This document shows positions 61,747 to 64,000 of a stretch of 64,000 nt of DNA, in pieces. The notes under the pieces were generated by a model. It saw nothing but the letters and a program-made list of their open reading frames with translations. It was not told the DNA's origin and did no database searches. Both the position numbers and the translations under genes were made by a program. Origin of the DNA: Eulemur rufifrons (lineage: Eukaryota; Chordata; Mammalia; Primates; Lemuridae); contig NC_090989.1 in the NCBI RefSeq assembly GCF_041146395.1, forward strand, positions 250,284,843-250,348,842, written 5' to 3'. How positions within the stretch are numbered: the stretch's first letter is position 1; each line of letters opens with the position of its first letter.

Positions 61747-64000
61747 CAGGCATACCTCATTTTATTGGGCTTCACACATATTGTGATTTTGACAAATTAA
61801 AGGTGTGTGGTAACCCTGAGATAGCAAGTCTATCAGTGCCATTTTCCAAGAGCATGTGCTCACTTTGTGTCTGTGTGTGATGTTTCAGTAATTCTCATAT
61901 TTCAAACTTTTTCATTATTTATTATCTGTTATGATCATCTGTGACCAGTGACCTTTGATGTTACTATTCTAAATTTTTTGAAGTGCCATGAACTGTGCCC
62001 AAAGATGGCATACTTAATCAATAAATGTTCTGACTGCTCTACCAACTGGCCATTCCCTGTCTCTCTCCCTCTCTTTGGGCCTTCCCATTCCCTGAGACAC
62101 AACAATATTCAAATAAGGACAATTAATGATCCTACAATAGCCTCTAAGTGTTCAAGTAAAAGGAAGAGTCACACATTTCTCACTTTAAATCAAAAGACAG
62201 AAATGTCTCTTAATATTTTGAAATTAAAAAAAAACAAACCTAGAAGTGATTAAGCTTAGTAAGGAAGGCACGATGAAACCAAGATAAGCAGAAAGCTAGG
62301 CCTCTTAAACCAAACAGCCAATTGTGAATGCAAAGGAAATGTTCTTGAAGGAAGTCAAAAGTGCTACAACATTGAATGTAAGAATGATAAGATAGCAAAA
62401 CAGTCTTATTGCTAATATAAAGAAAGTCTGCAGAGAAGATCAAACAAGCCTCAACATTCCCTTAAGACAAAGCCTAATCCATAGCAAGGCCCTAACTCTC
62501 TTCACTTCTTGAGACAGGTTAGGAAGCTGCAGAAGAAAAGTTGGAAGTGATGAGGTTGCAGTGGCCTGTGCCTGTAGGCCCAGCTACTTGGAAGGCTGAG
62601 GCAGGAGGATGTCTTGCATCCAGGAGTTCGAGGCTATAGTACCCTATGAAGGCACCTGTGAAATACCCACTGTACTCCAGCCTGGGCAACACAATGAAAC
62701 CTCATCTCTAAAAATAGATAAATTCTTATTTAGATTTTAAAATAAAGTCTGAAGCTAGAAGAAGATGGTTCATGAGGAAAAGAGGAAAGAAGCCATCTCC
62801 CTAACATAAAAGCACAAGGTGAACCAGCACGTTATCCAAAAGCTATAGCTAAGATCACTAATCAAGGTGGCTACACTAAACAAAAGATTTTCAACGTAGG
62901 CAAACAGCCTTCTCATGGAAACAGATGCTATCTAGGACTTTCATGGCCAGAGAGACATCAATGTCTGGCTTCAAAGCTTTGAATGTCAGGCTGACTCTCT
63001 TATTAAGGGCTAATGTAGCTGGTGACTTAAGTTGAAGCCAATGTTCATTTGCCATTCTAAAAATCCTAGGACGCTTAAGAATTATGCTAAATCTACCTTG
63101 CCTGTGCTGGTAGATAAATGGAACCAAATCTACCAAATGGTAGATAAATGGAACCAAAAAAACCTGGATCACAGCACATCTGTTTACAGCATGGTTTACT
63201 GAGTATTTTAAGCCCTCTCTTGAGATATATTGCTCAGAAAAAAAGATTTCTTTCAAAATATTACTGCTCATTGACAATGAGGCTGGTCCCCCAACAGCTC
63301 TGATGGAGATGTACAAAGAGATTAATGTTGTTTACATGCCTGCTAACACAACATCCATTCTGCAGCCCATAGATCAAGGAGTAATTTCAACTTTTACACC
63401 TTATTCATTAAGAAATACATTTATTTCATAAGACTATAGCTGCCATAGGTAGTGATTCATCTGATGGATCTGGACAAAGTAAATTGAAAACCTCAAAATT
63501 ATTTACCATTCTAGGTACCACTGAGAACATCTGTGATACACAGGATGAGGTCAACACAAACAGGAGTTTGGAAGAAGTTGATTTCAACACTCTTAGATAA
63601 ATTAGAGGGGTTCAAGACTTCAGTGGAGGAAGGAACTGCAGATGGGGTAGAAACAGCAAGAGAACTAGAATTAGAAATGGAGCCTGAAGATGTGACTGAA
63701 TTGCTACAATCTCATGACAAAGCATGAAAAGATGAGGAGTTGCTTCTTATGGAAGAGCAGAGAAAGTGGTTTCTTGAGATGGAATCTACTCCTGGTAAAG
63801 ATGCTGTGAAGACTGTTGAAATGACAACAAAAGATTTAGACTATTACATAAAGCACAGGTGATAAAGCAGTGGTATGGTTTGAGAGGACTGACTTCAATT
63901 TGGAAAGAAGTTCTACTGTGGGTAAAATGCTATCCAACAGCATTGCATGTTACAGAGAAATGTTTCACAAAAGGAAGACATCAATGTGGCAAAGTTCACT
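61747..64000 (+). mobile_element. Tigger1-like DNA transposon, runs off the window
   Basis: Starts with the Tigger1 terminal sequence CAGGCATACCTCATTTTATT and continues with transposase-derived text to the edge. Stops and small indels break the frame; one open piece at 63533-63727 (TGVWKKLISTLLDKLEGFK) is pogo/Tigger-like. A 7SL-derived monomer is nested at about 62551-62743, leaving about 2.06 kb of Tigger here. Confidence 0.88.
62551..62743 (+). mobile_element. 7SL-derived monomer (FAM/FLAM-like) nested in Tigger1
   Basis: CCCAGCTACTTGGAAGGCTG and CTGTGAAATACCCACTGTAC keep a 7SL-specific segment lost in Alu arms. Flanks AAAGTTGGAAGTG / AAAGTCTGAAGCTAG are a diverged target duplication. Confidence 0.75.

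Noticed and set aside
62891..63316. 141-codon open frame on minus
   Set aside because: It is the reverse strand of Tigger1 transposase sequence and has no own gene signals.
56210..64000. NDUFB6 exons 1 and 2
   Set aside because: Searched on the minus strand for the expected membrane-segment coding text without success; they should lie further right.

Overview
This is nuclear DNA from a strepsirrhine primate, most likely a lemur. It has split genes with GT/AG introns. Its Alu elements carry the lemur/galago-type spacer (AAATTATATGGACAGC or similar) and the CACTCACTCTAGCC right-arm signature, and one L1 3' end looks lemur-specific. Gene order matches human chromosome 9p21.1 (established knowledge): RIGI (DDX58), TOPORS, SMIM27 and NDUFB6.

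Layout. 669-30319 (minus): the first 13 coding exons of RIGI, codons 1-642. They cover both CARDs, HEL1 with the Walker A and DECH motifs, the HEL2i insertion and the start of HEL2; the rest of HEL2 and the C-terminal RNA-binding domain lie left of the window. The 12 introns hold Alu, MIR, L2, L1, MER5-like and MLT1 elements, plus a truncated 5S rRNA retrocopy beside the exon 6 splice donor. 30320-30560: RIGI promoter with interferon-response-type motifs. 30600-37900: intergenic, mostly a nested L1/Alu block and ancient repeats. 37900-46500 (minus): TOPORS, with one 971-codon RING/RS-rich exon and a GC-rich first exon. 46500-47970: two CpG-rich promoter zones. 47971-48488 (plus): SMIM27, a two-exon gene for a 55-residue membrane microprotein. 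49390 to the right edge (minus): the last two coding exons of NDUFB6; exons 1-2 were not found. Its introns contain a nearly complete Charlie3 hAT element (49834-52544), several Alus, a lemur L1 3' UTR and a Tigger1 element running off the right edge.

The four genes are functionally independent: RIG-I senses viral RNA, TOPORS is a ubiquitin/SUMO ligase, SMIM27 is a small membrane protein and NDUFB6 is a complex I subunit. I see no operon-like system, CRISPR or other new system. The points most worth following are the 5S retrocopy at a RIGI splice donor, inverted Alus flanking RIGI exon 12, the missing human-type TOPORS start codon, a perfect 15-bp hairpin, a roughly 90-bp non-transposon duplication, and a Z-DNA-type tract about 0.6 kb upstream of RIGI.
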